Below, piece by piece: positions 25,273-37,099 of a stretch of 64,000 nt of DNA (positions are counted from its first letter, which is position 1; the number at the start of each line of letters is the position of its first letter). A program made the translations under genes and the position numbers. Location of the stretch: the NCBI GenBank assembly GCA_933228675.1, contig OW121742.1, forward strand, positions 112,437,239 to 112,501,238. The letters are read 5' to 3'. Under the pieces are notes generated by a model. The model ran no database searches and was not told where the DNA came from. It saw nothing but the letters and a program-made list of their open reading frames with translations. Source of the stretch: Stomorhina lunata (Eukaryota > Arthropoda > Insecta > Diptera > Rhiniidae).

Positions 25273-25839
25273 TATGTTTTGAAATGTACTTCTTTTAAAG
25301 TAAACGTGCTTTATGCAAATAAATAAATAAAAATGTTTATAACTTTGTTAAAACATTAACGTTTTATTTAAAACTCAACTAAATAATGAAAAATTATTTA
25401 AAATACTCTCCACAATGAAAACATACATAAACATTTTTAATTTAACCGCACATATGGAGAAATTGTCCATGAATTGTAAATGTATACGAGTACATGTGGT
25501 AAATGTTGTTAAAATTATTAAATTTTATATTTTTTTTGCTCATATTTTTGGGTTTGCAGGAGGGGCTGTGGTTTTATGTTTTAAACCGAATATAGGTCAA
25601 CAAAAGTTTTTTAAATTGCATGTGGTTTTGTGTTACAAAAAAATAAAACGAAATTTTGGAATTATAAGCAAATTCAATAATTTCGACCCTAGGGAGGGAA
25701 TTTTTTTTGATGGTTGCTCGCCCAGTATGGCAAAAAGGGAACCCCAGAGTTAATGGCAACAATTAAGTGTTTGTAATTGCAATTCTCATTTGGTTAAGGA
25801 AAAATAAAATTTAATGAAATTCGAATTATATTTAAAAAG
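25273..25839. other. Spacer between B arrays 3 and 4, with an unrecognised open frame
   Basis: A 112-codon plus-strand frame (25415-25753) has no recognised domain. An acceptor-like TTTTTTTGCTC...GGTTTGCAG ends at 25559, and the following ~190 bp are less AT-rich and include GACCCTAGGGAGGG. There is no donor, homologue or matching upstream exon, so I do not call a gene; it could be a transposon fragment. Confidence 0.45.
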
Positions 25840-26964
25840 AATTCTATAGAATAGCATGACATAGAAACCAGTTTCTATAAAATAGCATGAAATTTATACC
25901 GGTTTCTATAGAATAGCATGAAATTAATACCGGTTTCTATAGAATAGCATGAAATTGATACCGGTTTCTAAAGAATAGCATGCAATTGATACCCGTTTCT
26001 ATAGAATAGCATGAAATAGAAACCGGTTTCTATAGAATAGCATGAAATAGAAACCGGTTTCTATAGAATAGCATGAAATAGAAACAGGTTTCTATAGAAT
26101 AGCATGAAATAGAAACCGGTTTCTATAGAATAGCATGAAATAGAAACCGGTTTCTATAGAATAGCATGAAATAGAAACAGGTTTCTATAGAATAGCATGA
26201 AATAGAAACAGGTTTCTATAGAATAGCATGAAATAGAAACAGGTTTCTATAAAATAGCATGAAATAGAAACCGGTTTCTATAGAATAGCATGAAATAGAA
26301 ACCGGTTTCTATAGAATAGCATGAAATAGAAACCGGTTTCTATAGAATAGCATGAAGTAGAAACCGGTTTCTGTAGAATAGCATGAAATAGAAACCGGTT
26401 TCTATAGAATAGCTTGAAATAGAAACCGGTTTCTAAAGAATAGCATGAAATAGAAACCGGTTTCTATAGAATAGCATGAAATAGAAACCGGTTTCTATAG
26501 AATAGCATGAAATATAAACCGGTTTCTATAGAATAGCATGAAATAGAAACCGGTTTCTATAGAATAGCATGAAATAGAAACCGGTTTCTATAGAATAGCA
26601 TGAAATAGAAACCGGTTTCTATAGAATAGCATGAAATAGAAACCAGTTTCTATAGAATAGCATGAAATAGAAACCGGTTTCTAAAGAAAACCAGGAAATA
26701 GAAACCGGTTTCTATAGAATAGCATGAAATAGAAACCGGTTTCTATAGAATAGCATGAAATAGAAACTGGTTTCTATAGAATATCATAAAATAGAAACCG
26801 GTTTCTAGAGACTAGCATGAAATAGAAACCGGTTTCTAGAGACTAGCATGAAATAGAAACCTTTTTCTAGAGACTAGCATGAAATAGAAACCGGTTTCTA
26901 AAGAATAGCAGGAAATAGAAACCGGTTTCTATAGAATAGTTTGAAATAGAAATCGGTTTTATAA
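25840..26964 (-). repeat. Family B satellite array 4, inverted, ~1.12 kb
   Basis: About 36 monomers of the 31 bp unit in reverse orientation. The first few carry a GAAATT(A/G)ATACC variant in place of GAAATAGAAACC, and the last ones carry GAGACTAGCATG. The middle is homogeneous. Confidence 0.98.
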
Positions 26965-27788
26965 AAAAAACCCCTTTCAGTTAATAGATTAATTCTAATG
27001 ACATTTCAATTTCGTCTAATTACACTTAAATACAGCCCCAAAAACTGTTATTTTCATTAACTTTAATTACCATTTGAATACAAAAGATATAAATAAAAAA
27101 AGGCCGAAATTTTGTAATTAAGCAAAAAAACATTTGACCCTTTAATAAATAATAACAAAAATGTATATTTATTTTTCTTTTATTTAATACTTTCAAAATA
27201 TGTCCTCGTTCATTGAAATAACATAATAATTTATCCTAGAACATGACAGGACACGCCATAGGAAATAGTATTTTATGCCGCTTGAATAAAAAATTTTAGT
27301 ATTTGAAATATAATTTGTTATACTTTTTTTCTTGGGGAATTTCAGGTAAATGGCAGAGAATAAATGACAGGCTCTCGTTTTTTTTCCTTCATATTTTTTT
27401 TATATGTTTCCAACTGAGAGTTATAATTAAGACAAATTAAGAAGTTTTCTTTCAGTTTTTGGTGTTGGGAACAAGAAAGTTGTAGACGGGGAAGAAGGAG
27501 GTACGGGTGTAGTGTTTGTTTTAATTAAATTGTTAAACGAAACATATCATTTGTTGCAAGGATAATTGAAGGAGTTCAAAATTAATAACTATTTTCCCAA
27601 ATTTGTTGTAATTAATGGTCTTTAGCCTCTAAATATTATAAATAGATATGGGATTTGGGGATAAGCAAATAGATAATTTGGAAAGAAACAATTTCTACCA
27701 AAATAAAATAACATTTTATAGAACGAAGGAGGTAGAGGTCACCTCCTTCATACAAATTTATCAATAGAAAATGTTTCAAAAATGTATT
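26965..27788. other. AT-rich spacer, no gene seen
   Basis: Non-repetitive. It includes a short imperfect inverted repeat GAAGGAGGTAGAGGTCACCTCCTTC near 27724-27748. No gene or RNA is recognised. Confidence 0.6.
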
Positions 27789-28505
27789 ATTATACCCTTC
27801 ACCCCCGTCTGTGGAAAACGTATAAAAAGTTTATGCTGATGTAAGTAACGCATAGAAATATTTGTCTTAGACCCACCTTTTAGTATACCAATAGGCTTAG
27901 AATCACTTTCTGAGTCGATTTAGCGATGTCCGTCCGTCCGTCTGGCTGGCTGGACCCCCATGTAAACCTTGTAATCAAACTGCAGGTCGTAATCATTTTG
28001 TTGATAATGGACCACGGCTATTAAAATTCGTCGAAATCGGTCTATTATTTATGGTACATAGGTCCGACTTCCCGGAATTGAACAATGGCCACAAATATCA
28101 ATATTTTTTCATGAAATAAAATCTGAATCACTGTACCAAATTTCGTTGAAATCGGTCCACATTTGACCATAGCTCCTATACAAATTCAAAACGCACTAAA
28201 TGAGACAAAAATCACTAAAACGCTCGTAAATCTAAAGATAATGCGAATTTTGAGTTGGTTCTTTACATACATAATTTTTTTAAAAACTGTAATCAGTTCA
28301 AATACTAGATTCCACATTTGACACTAGCTCTTATATCAGTCCAAATAACGGAAATAGCTTAAATATATAAGTTTTAAGAAAATGTTTGTATGATGGCAAA
28401 ATTGGGTAAATATTTGTCTTTATACCGGAAAAAAACACCTTTCCCTTAGTGATGAAGACAATCGTATGGCGGGCTTAACCTACTATAGAACTTTCTTACT
28501 TGGTT
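27789..28505 (+). mobile_element. Mini-me-like dipteran element, best copy in window
   Basis: Begins TTATACCCTTCACCCCCGTC. The core CTGAGTCGATTTAGCGATG leads into a GTCC/GTCT microsatellite (about 27929-27945) followed by GGCTGGCTGG. The body has repeated GAAATCGGTC(T/C) and CACATTTGAC(C/A) segments. The 3' end is ATGGCGGGCTTAACCTACTATAGAACTTTCTTACTTGG. This start motif, GTCY core and CTTACTTG end are typical of a very common non-autonomous element class in flies (mini-me type). It has no coding capacity. The family A array at 28.5 kb begins immediately at its 3' end. Confidence 0.65.
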
Positions 28506-28507
28506 TT

Positions 28508-29905
28508 TTTTTAGGAAATTTTTCAAAAATTTTATAAGATATTTTTCAAAATTTTTGAAGAATTTTCTATAAAACAGTAAGTTTTTGAAAAATTTTTCAA
28601 AAATTTCCTATTTTTATAGGAAATTTTTCAAAAATTTCCTATTTTTATAGGAAATTTTTCAAAAATTTCCTATTTTTATAGGAAATTTTTCAAAAATTTC
28701 CTAGTTTTATAGGAAATTTTTCAAAAATTTCCTAGTTTTATAGGAAATTTTTCAAAAATTTCCTAGTTTTATAGGAAATTTTTCAAAAATTTCCTAGTTT
28801 TATAGGAAAGTTTTCAAAAATTTCCTAGTTTTATAGGAAATTTTTCAAAAATTTCCTATTTTTATAGGAAATTTTTCAAAAATTTCCTATTTTTATAGGA
28901 AATTTTTCAAAAATTTCCTATTTTTATAGGAAATTTTTCAAAAATTTCCTATTTTTATAGGAAAGTTTTCAAAAATTTCCTATTTTTATAGGAAAGTTTT
29001 CAAAAATTTCCTATTTTTATAGGAAATTTTTCAAAAATTTCCTATTTTTATAGGAAATTTTTCAAAAATTTCCTATTTTTATAGGAAATTTTTCAAAAAT
29101 TTACTATTTTTATAGGAAATTTTTCAAAAATTTACTATTTTTATAGGAAATTTTTCAAAAATTTACTATTTTTATAGGAAATTTTTCAAAAATTTACTAT
29201 TTTTATAGGAAATTTTTCAAAAATTTCCTATTTTTATAGGAAATTTTTCAAAAATTTCCTATTTTTATAGGAAATTTTTCAAAAATTTCCTATTTTTATC
29301 GGAAATTTTTCAAATATTTTCTATTTTTATAGGAAATTTTTAAAAAATTTCCTATTTTTATAGGAAATTTTTCAAAAATTTCCTATTTTTATAGGAAATT
29401 TTTCAAAAATTTCCTATTTTTATAGGATATTTTTCAAAAATTTCCTATTTTTATAGGAAATTTTTCAAAAATTTCCTATTTTTATAGGAAATTTTTCAAA
29501 AATTTCCTATTTTTATAGGAAATTTTTCAAAAATTTCCTATTTTTATAGGAAATTTTTCAAAAATTTCCTATTTTTATAGGAAATTTTTCAAAAATTTCC
29601 TATTTTTATAGGAAATTTTTCAAAAATTTCCTATTTTTATAGGAAATTTTTCAATTTTTTTATTTTTAAAAATGCTTTTTTTATAAAAAAAATTAAAAAA
29701 AAATTCTTATTTTTATAAAAAAAAGTTGATTTTAATAAGAATTTTTTCAAAAATTTCTTATTTTAATAAGAATTTTTTGAAAATTTCTTATTTTTATAAG
29801 AAATTTTTCCAAAATTTCTTATTTTTTTTTTAGAAGAAATTTTTCCAAAATTTCTTATTTTTCAAAAATTTTATTTCTTAAATTTATTTTGAAAATTCTT
29901 TCCTT
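28508..29905 (+). repeat. Family A satellite array 3, ~1.4 kb
   Basis: 31 bp family A monomers in plus orientation. They are homogeneous from about 28590 to 29650 and degrade to T-rich half-units up to 29905. Neighbouring monomers share variants in blocks: CTAGTTTTATAGG at 28700-28850, and TTACTATTT at 29100-29220. The array starts at the last bases of the mini-me-like element. Confidence 0.96.
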
Positions 29906-30916
29906 TTTTTCCATTTCGATATTCGAAACGTAAAAGAAATGTTCTTTTTATTGAGAATAAGTTAGTTCATCCTCAATTCAGATGATTTATTTAAGCCAGC
30001 ATTTCTCCAGAATATATAGTGAAACAGTTTTAAATTGAATGAGAATTATTAAGTTTTATGGAAATGTACAAAGCTTAGTTATGGTAGTCAAAGCTGTACA
30101 ATATAACTTTGTTGAATGTTAAGCTGACATTTTTTAATGTCTGTTGTAGCTCAGTGGTAGTGTCTCGGCCTGGCAGTCAGAGGAATGTGAGTTCAATCCC
30201 AGCATAGGATTTAATTGAATAAATTATTTTAAGTTGTGTTTTTTTTATTTCAAATAAAAGGAATAATTAAGAAAATAAGACAAACAATTATTTTCATGGG
30301 GTAAACCACTTTTTGTTTGAAAAATTTTTCAAAATTAAACAAATTTATCCAGTTGCCTAATCTAAAGTGTTAATTTGTTTATATTAACTTATTCGTATGT
30401 AAGTTAAATTTTAAATAAACATTACCTTTAAATTTTTTCTTAAAACTACATTCATCCTCTAAATTTCAAACGAGTATGAACAACTTAATGTTTGCTTTTA
30501 ATTTAACAAAATGGAACAAAAAAAAAATTAAAAAAGTAGGAAAAACTTTGGTAAAACTTTACTTAGCTAATAATGCGTTAATTAACAAGTTACAGTCAGA
30601 TACATTTAGACACATTCTGACATGTGTAGAATAAAGATATGAACTTCTACTTTTCTACTCTATAGAATGAAAAAAAAGAAAAAAAACTGAAACATAAGCA
30701 AAAATTTAAACAACTAAAACATGAACTTTTACATATTTTTTTCTCACTTTTCATTGCAGGTAAGTTTTGCTGATGCCTTTCCAAATGGTTATAAAACATG
30801 AAATATATGGACGTACTCGTATGGTAAGGCAAAGTCATTGGGTAAACAAAATCTACTAATTGTAACGGAAGGAAACCCCCTAGTTTTAGTAGAGCCGATA
30901 TACTTTTAAAATATAG
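29906..30916. other. AT-rich spacer containing a tRNA-like element
   Basis: Apart from the tRNA-like element at 30140-30210, no feature is recognised. The 63-codon minus-strand frame at 30647-30838 is Ser/Phe/Cys-rich low complexity. Confidence 0.6.
30140..30210 (+). pseudogene. tRNA-like pol III element (tRNA pseudogene or SINE head)
   Basis: Has a canonical A-box-like TAGCTCAGTGGTAG (30147-30160) and a B-box-like GAGTTCAATCCC (30189-30200) at tRNA spacing. A D-arm and an anticodon arm with the loop CTGGCAG (would-be anticodon GGC, alanine-type) can be drawn, and U33 is present. The acceptor stem does not pair, and the T-stem has at least two mismatches. It is therefore not a functional tRNA. 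AT-rich sequence follows with no clear SINE tail. It may be a tRNA-derived SINE head or a decayed tRNA gene. Confidence 0.65.
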
Positions 30917-32244
30917 ATAAAGTAAGTTTTTCTATAGAAAAAGTAAGTTTTTCTATAGAAAAGGTAAGTTTCTCTATAGAAAAAGTAAGTTTCTCTATAG
31001 AAAAAGTAAGTTTCTCTATAGAAAAATTAAGTTTTTCTGTAGAAAAAGTAAGTTTTTCTATAGAAAAAGTAAGTTTTTCTATGGAAAAAGTAAGTTTTTC
31101 TACAGAAAAAGTAAGTTTTCTATAGAAAAAGTAAGTTTTTCTATAGAAAAAGTAAGTTTTTCTATAGAAAAAGTAAGTTTTTCTATAGAAAAAGTAAGTT
31201 TTTCTATAGAAAAAGTAAGTTTTTCTATAGAAAAAGTATGTTTTTCTATAGAAAAAGTAAGTTTTTCTATAGAAAAAGTAAGTTTTTCTATAGAAAAAGT
31301 AAGTTTTTCTATAGAAAAAGTAAGTTTTTCTATAGAAAAAGTAAGTTTTTCTATAGAAAAAGTAAGTTTTTCTATAGAAAAAGTAAGTTTTTCTATAGAA
31401 AAAGTAAGTTTTTCTATAGAAAAAGTAAGTTTTTCTATAGAAAAAGTAAGTTTTTCTATAGAAAAAGTAAGTTTTTCTATAGAAAAAGTAAGTTTTTCTA
31501 TAGAAAAAGTAAGTTTTTCTATAGAAAAAGTAAGTTTTTCTATAGAAAAAGTAAGTTTTTCTATAGAAAAAGTATGTTTTTCTATAGAAAAAGTAAGTTT
31601 TTCTATAGAAAAAGTAAGTTTTTCTATAGAAAAAGTAAGTTTTTCTATAGAAAAAGTAAGTTTTTCTATAGAAAAAGTAAGTTTTTCTATAGAAAAAGTA
31701 AGTTTTTCTATAGAAAAAGTAAGTTTTTCTATAGAAAAAGTAAGGTTTTCTATAGAAAAAGTAAGGTTTTCTATAGAAAAAGTAAGTTTTTCAATAGAAA
31801 AAGTAAGTTTTTCAATAGAAAAAGTAAGTTTTTCAATAGAAAAAGTAAGTTTTTCTATAGAAAAAGTAAGTTTTTCTATAGAAAAAGTAAGTTTTTCCAT
31901 AGAAAAAGTAAGGTTTTCTATAGATAAAGTAAGTTTTTCTATAGAAAAAGTATGTTTTTCTATAGAAAAAGTAAGTTTTTCTATAGAAAAAGTAAGTTTT
32001 TCTATAGAAAAAATAAGTTTTTCTATTGAAAAAGTAAGTTTTTCTATAGAAAAAGTAAGTTTTTCTATAGAAAAAGTAAGTTTTTCTATAGAAAAAGTAA
32101 GTTTTTCTATAGAAAAAGTAAGTTTTTCTATAGAAAAAGTAAGTTTTTCTATAGAAAAAGTAAGTTTTTCTATAGAAAAAGTAAGTTTTTCTATAGAAAA
32201 AGTAAGTTTTTCTATAGAAAAAGTAAGTTTTTCTATAGAAAAAG
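30917..32244 (+). repeat. Family F satellite, block 1: 21 bp GTAAG unit
   Basis: About 63 monomers of 21 bp, GTAAG followed by TTTTTCTATAGAAAA(A). The 16 bp palindrome TTTTTCTATAGAAAAA is the whole monomer apart from five bases. Because 21 bp is seven codons, this yields heptapeptide open frames on both strands (for example a 266-codon minus-strand frame at 31100-31900). These are not genes. The first ~200 bp contain variants such as TTTCTCTATAG. Confidence 0.97.
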
Positions 32245-33032
32245 TAAAATTTTCTATAGAAAAAGTAAAATTTTCTATAGAAAAAGTAAAATTTTCTATA
32301 GAAAAAGTAAAATTTTCTATAGAAAAAGTAAAATTTTCTATAGAAAAAGTAAAATTTTCTATAGAAAAAGTAAAATTTTCTATAGAAAAAGTAAAATTTT
32401 CTATAGAAAAAGTAAAATTTTCTATAGAAAAAGTAAAATTTTCTATAAAAAAGTAAAATTTTCAATAAAAAAATTAAAATTTTCTATAGAAAAAGTAAAA
32501 TTTTCTATAGAAAAAGTTAAATTTTCTATAGAAAAAGTAAAATTTTCTATAGAAAAAGTAAAATTTTCTATAGAAAAAGTAAAATTTCCGATAGAAAAAG
32601 TAAAATTTTCTATAGAAAAAGTAAAATTTTCTATAGAAAAAGTAAAATTTTCTATAGAAAAAGTAACATTTTCTATAGAAAAAGTAAAATTTTCTATAGA
32701 AAAATTAAAATTTTCTATAGAAAAATTAAAATTTTCGATAGAAAAAGTAAAATTTTCTATAGAAAAAGTAAAATTTTCTGTAGAAAAATAAAATTTTCTA
32801 TATAAAAAGTAAAAATTTCTATAGAAAAAGTAAAAATTTCTATAGAAAAAGTAAAATTTTCTATAGAAAAATTAAAATTTCTATCGAAAAAGTAAAATTT
32901 TCTATACAAAAAGTAAAATTTTCTATACAAAAAGTAAAATTTTTTATACAAAAAGTAAAATTTTCTATAGAAAAAGTTAAATTTTCTATAGAAAAAGTTA
33001 AATTTTCTATAGAAAAAGTAAAATTTTCTATA
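32245..33032 (+). repeat. Family F satellite, block 2: 21 bp GTAAAATTTTC unit
   Basis: The same 21 bp period continues without a break, but the linker changes from GTAAGTTTTTC to GTAAAATTTTC in a single step at about 32245. About 37 monomers, more variable after 32700 (TATACAAAAAG, AGTTAAATTTT). Confidence 0.95.
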
Positions 33033-33632
33033 GAAAAATTTAAGTTTTTCTATAGAAAAATTTAAGTTTTTCTATAGAAAAATTTAAGTTTTTCTATAGA
33101 AAAATTTAAGTTTTTCTATAGAAAAATTTAAGTTTTTCTATAGAAAAATTTAAGTTTTCCTATAGAAAAATTTAAGTTTTTCTATAGAAAAATTTAAGTT
33201 TTTCTATAGAAAAATTTAAGTTTTTCTATAGAAAAATTTAAGTTTTTCTATAGAAAAATTTAAGTTTTTCTATAGAAAAATTTAAGTTTTTCTATAGAAA
33301 AATTTAAGTTTTTCTATAGAAAAATTTAAGTTTTTCTATAGAAAAATTTAAGTTTTTCTATAGAAAAATTTAAGTTTTTCTATAGAAAAATTTAAGTTTT
33401 TCTATAGAAAAATTTAAGTTTTTCTATAGAAAAATTTAAGTTTTTCTATAGAAAAATTTAAGTTTTTCTATAGAAAAATTTAAGTTTTTCTATAGAAAAA
33501 TTTAAGTTTTTCTATAGAAAAATTTAAGTTTTTCTATAGAAAAATTTAAGTTGTACAGAAAAATTTAAGTTTTTCTATAGAAAAATTTAAGTTCTACAGA
33601 AAAATTTAAGTTTTTCTATAGGAAAATTTAAA
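33033..33632 (+). repeat. Family F satellite, block 3: 22 bp TTTAAG unit
   Basis: The period shifts to 22 bp (AATTTAAG before TTTTTCTATAG) at about 33033. About 27 very uniform monomers. The last ones are shortened (AAGTTGTACAG, AAGTTCTACAG). Confidence 0.95.
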
Positions 33633-34275
33633 ATTCTTTTTGAAACACTCTCCTATTCTCTAGATCGCTATTTGAATTTCAATATATCTATACAATTCTC
33701 CATAAAAATTTACTTAGGTAAATATTAAGATTAGAAATTTCACAACTTTTCAAAAACCTTAAATAAATATTTAAATAAAACATTTACAATAAAGCTTGAA
33801 TTTAGTACCTACACAAAAATAAGAACACCACCCCCCCCCCCCCTCGCCCTATAACTGCATAACTAAAATTTCGTATTTCTGTACGAAATGTTAAATTCTA
33901 AAGACTTAATTATGATATTAACAGTTTGCCAGGATTTTTGAAATTTATATGTAAATTAACACTCACATAATAAATTTTAAAATAAAATTTTTGGTTTAGG
34001 AATTTTGTTTCGAATTTATCCAATTTGCTTAAGTCTTTTGGTAAATATGTATTTTAATAAAATGATTTACTTAAATGTTAATACTTGCAAATAGATTTCC
34101 TTGTTTTATTCCTTGATATGAAGGAAAAGATAAAATTTCATAATTGGAAAATATTTGAAATTGTTTGAAAGTTTATTGATAGACTTAATGCGGTTAAGAC
34201 TATAACTAAATTAAGTTGAAATAATAATAATAATAATAATTTTAAAGTTTAAACAATGAAAGTGCAAAAATTCTT
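33633..34275. other. AT-rich spacer with C13 and (ATA)n runs
   Basis: No gene. It contains an uninterrupted C13 run (33831-33843) followed by CTCGCCC, and an (ATA)7 microsatellite at 34219-34240. Confidence 0.7.
33831..33843. repeat. Homopolymer C13
   Basis: Thirteen consecutive C (G13 on the minus strand) preceded by AACACCA. It is the longest G/C homopolymer seen in this AT-rich window, and could also be an unstable or mis-sized tract in the assembly. Confidence 0.9.
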
Positions 34276-37099
34276 TAAAAAATATTTTTATCAAAATTTT
34301 TTCTAGAAAAAAATTTTATCAAATTTTTTATAGGAAAAATTTTTTCAAAAATTTTTCGATAGAAAATTTTTATCAAAAATTTTTCTATAAACAAGTTTTT
34401 TATCGATAGAACAATTTTTTAATAGAAAATATTTCTATAAAATTTTTTTATGAAAATTTTTCTATCAAAAATTTTTCTATAAAAATATGTTTCTATCAAA
34501 AAAATTTTTTCAACGAAAATTTTTCTATAGAAACATTTTTTTCAATAATTTTTTCATAGAAAAATATTTCTAACGAAAATTTTTCTTTAGAAAAATATTT
34601 CTAACGAAAATTTTTCTTTAGAAAAATATTTCTAACGAAAATTTTTCTTTAGAAAAATATTTCTAACGAAAATTTTTCTTTAGAAAAATATTTCTAACGA
34701 AAATTTTTCTTTAGAAAAATATTTCTAACGAAAATTTTTCTTTAGAAAAATATTTCTAACGAAAATTTTTCTTTAGAAAAATATTTCTAACGAAAATTTT
34801 TCTTTAGAAAAATATTTCTAACGAAAATTTTTCTATAGAAAAATATTTCTAACGAAAATTTTTCTATAGAAAAATATTTCTAACGAAAATTTTTCTATAG
34901 AAAAATATTTCTAACGAAAATTTTTCTATAGAAAAATATTTCTAACGAAAATTTTTCTATAGAAAAATATTTCTAACGAAAATTTTTCTATAGAAAAATA
35001 TTTCTAACGAAAATTTTTCTATAGAAAAATATTTCTAACGAAAATTTTTCTATAGAAAAATATTTCTAACGAAAATTTTTCTATAGAAAAATATTTCTAA
35101 CGAAAATTTTTCTATAGAAAAATATTTCTAACGAAAATTTTTCTATAGAAAAATATTTCTAACGAAAATTTTTCTATAGAAAAATATTTCTAACGAAAAT
35201 TTTTCTATAGAAAAATATTTCTAACGAAAATTTTTCTATAGAAAAATATTTCTAACGAAAATTTTTCTATAGAAAAATATTTCTAACGAAAATTTTTCTA
35301 TAGAAAAATATTTCTAACGAAAATTTTTCTATAGAAAAATATTTCTAACGAAAATTTTTCTATAGAAAAATATTTCTAACGAAAATTTTTCTATAGAAAA
35401 ATATTTCTAACGAAAATTTTTCTATAGAAAAATATTTCTAACGAAAATTTTTCTATAGAAAAATATTTCTAACGAAAATTTTTCTATAGAAAAATATTTC
35501 TAACGAAAATTTTTCTATAGAAAAATATTTCTAACGAAAATTTTTCTATAGAAAAATATTTCTAACGAAAATTTTTCTATAGAAAAATATTTCTAACGAA
35601 AATTTTTCTATAGAAAAATATTTCTAACGAAAATTTTTCTATAGAAAAATATTTCTAACGAAAATTTTTCTATAGAAAAATATTTCTATCGAAAATTTTT
35701 CTATAGAAAAATATTTCTATCGAAAATTTTTCTATAGAAAAATATTTCTATCGAAAATTTTTCTATAGAAAAATATTTCTATCGAAAATTTTTCTATAGA
35801 AAAATATTTCTATCGAAAATTTTTCTATAGAAAAATATCGAAAATTTTTCTATAGAAAAATATTTCTTTCGAAAATTTTTCTATAGAAAAATATTTCTAT
35901 CGAAAATTTTTCTATAGAAAAATATTTCTATCGAAAATTCTTCTATAGAAAAATATTTCTATCGAAAATTTTTCTATAGAAAAATATTTCTATCGAAAAT
36001 ATTTCTATCGAAAATTTTTCTATGGAAAAATATTTCTATCGAAAATTTTTCTATGGAAAAATATTTCTATCGAAAATTTTTCTATAGAAAAATTTTTTTA
36101 TCGAAAATTTTTCTATAGAAAAATTTTTTTATCGAAAATTTTTCGATAGAAAATTTTTTTTTCGAAAATTTTTCTATAGAAAAATTTTTTTATCGAAAAT
36201 TTTTCTATAGAAAAATTTTTTTATCGAAAATTTTTCTATAGAAAAATTTTTTTATCGAAAATTTTTCTATAGAAAAATTTTTTTATCGAAAATTTTTCTA
36301 TAGAAAAATTTTTTTATCGAAAATTTTTCTATAGAAAAATTTTTTTATCGAAAAGAAAAAATTTTTTATCGAAAATTTTTCGATAGAAATGTTTTTTTTT
36401 TCGAAAATTTTTCTATAGAAAAATTTTTTTATCGAAAATTTTTGTATAGAAAAATTTTTTTATCAAAATTTTTGTATAGACAAATTTTTTTATCGAAAAT
36501 TTTTCTATAGAAATTTTTTTTATCGAAAATTTTTATTTAGAAAAATTTTTTTATCGAAAATTTTTCTATAGAAAAATTTTTTTATCGAAAATTTTTCTAT
36601 AGAAAAATTTTTTTATCGAAAATTTTTCTATAGAAAAATTTTTTTTATCGAAAATTTTTTTATAGAAAAATTTTTTTTATCGAAAATTTTTCTCTAGAAA
36701 AATTTTTTTTATCGAAAATTTTTCTATAGAAACATTTTTTTATCGAAAATTTTTCTATAGAAACATTTTTTTATCGAAAATTTTTATATAGAAAAATTTT
36801 TTTTATCGAAAATTTTTCTATAGAAAAATTTTTTTTATCGAAAATTTTTCTATAGAAAAATTTTTTTTATCGAAAATTTTTCTATAGAAAAATTTTTTTT
36901 ATCGAAAATTTTTCTATAGAAAAATTTTTTTTATCGAAAATTTTTCTATAGAAAAATTTTTTTATTGAAAATTTTTCTATAGAAAAGCTTTTTTTTCGAA
37001 AATTTTTCTATAGAAAATTTTTTTAATTGAAAAGTTTTCTATAGACAATTTTGATTATCGAAAATTTTTCTATAGAAACATTTTTTTTATCGAAAATTC
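34276..37099 (+). repeat. Family E satellite array, ~2.8 kb, 31 bp monomer
   Basis: About 90 monomers centred on the palindrome ATTTTTCTATAGAAAAAT. Variant blocks follow one another: a degenerate edge (34276-34570), nine units with TTTAG in place of TATAG (34578-34810), a long uniform TTTCTAACG block (about 34810-35680), a TTTCTATCG block (to about 36070), and a TTTTTTTATCG block (to 37099) with growing T-run length. The last form matches the inverted array at the window start. In the final block the palindrome reaches 24 bp. Confidence 0.97.

Noticed and set aside
25415..25753. 112-codon frame with an acceptor-like site
   Set aside because: No domain, donor or codon signal. The first half is very AT-rich and a minus-strand frame overlaps it.
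18936..26964. CRISPR-like regular repeats
   Set aside because: There are no unique spacers; the whole monomer repeats and the context is an insect genome.
31100..32465. 210-266 codon heptapeptide-repeat frames over family F
   Set aside because: A 21 bp period gives seven-residue repeats on both strands at once. Nothing supports a start, splice site or conserved function.
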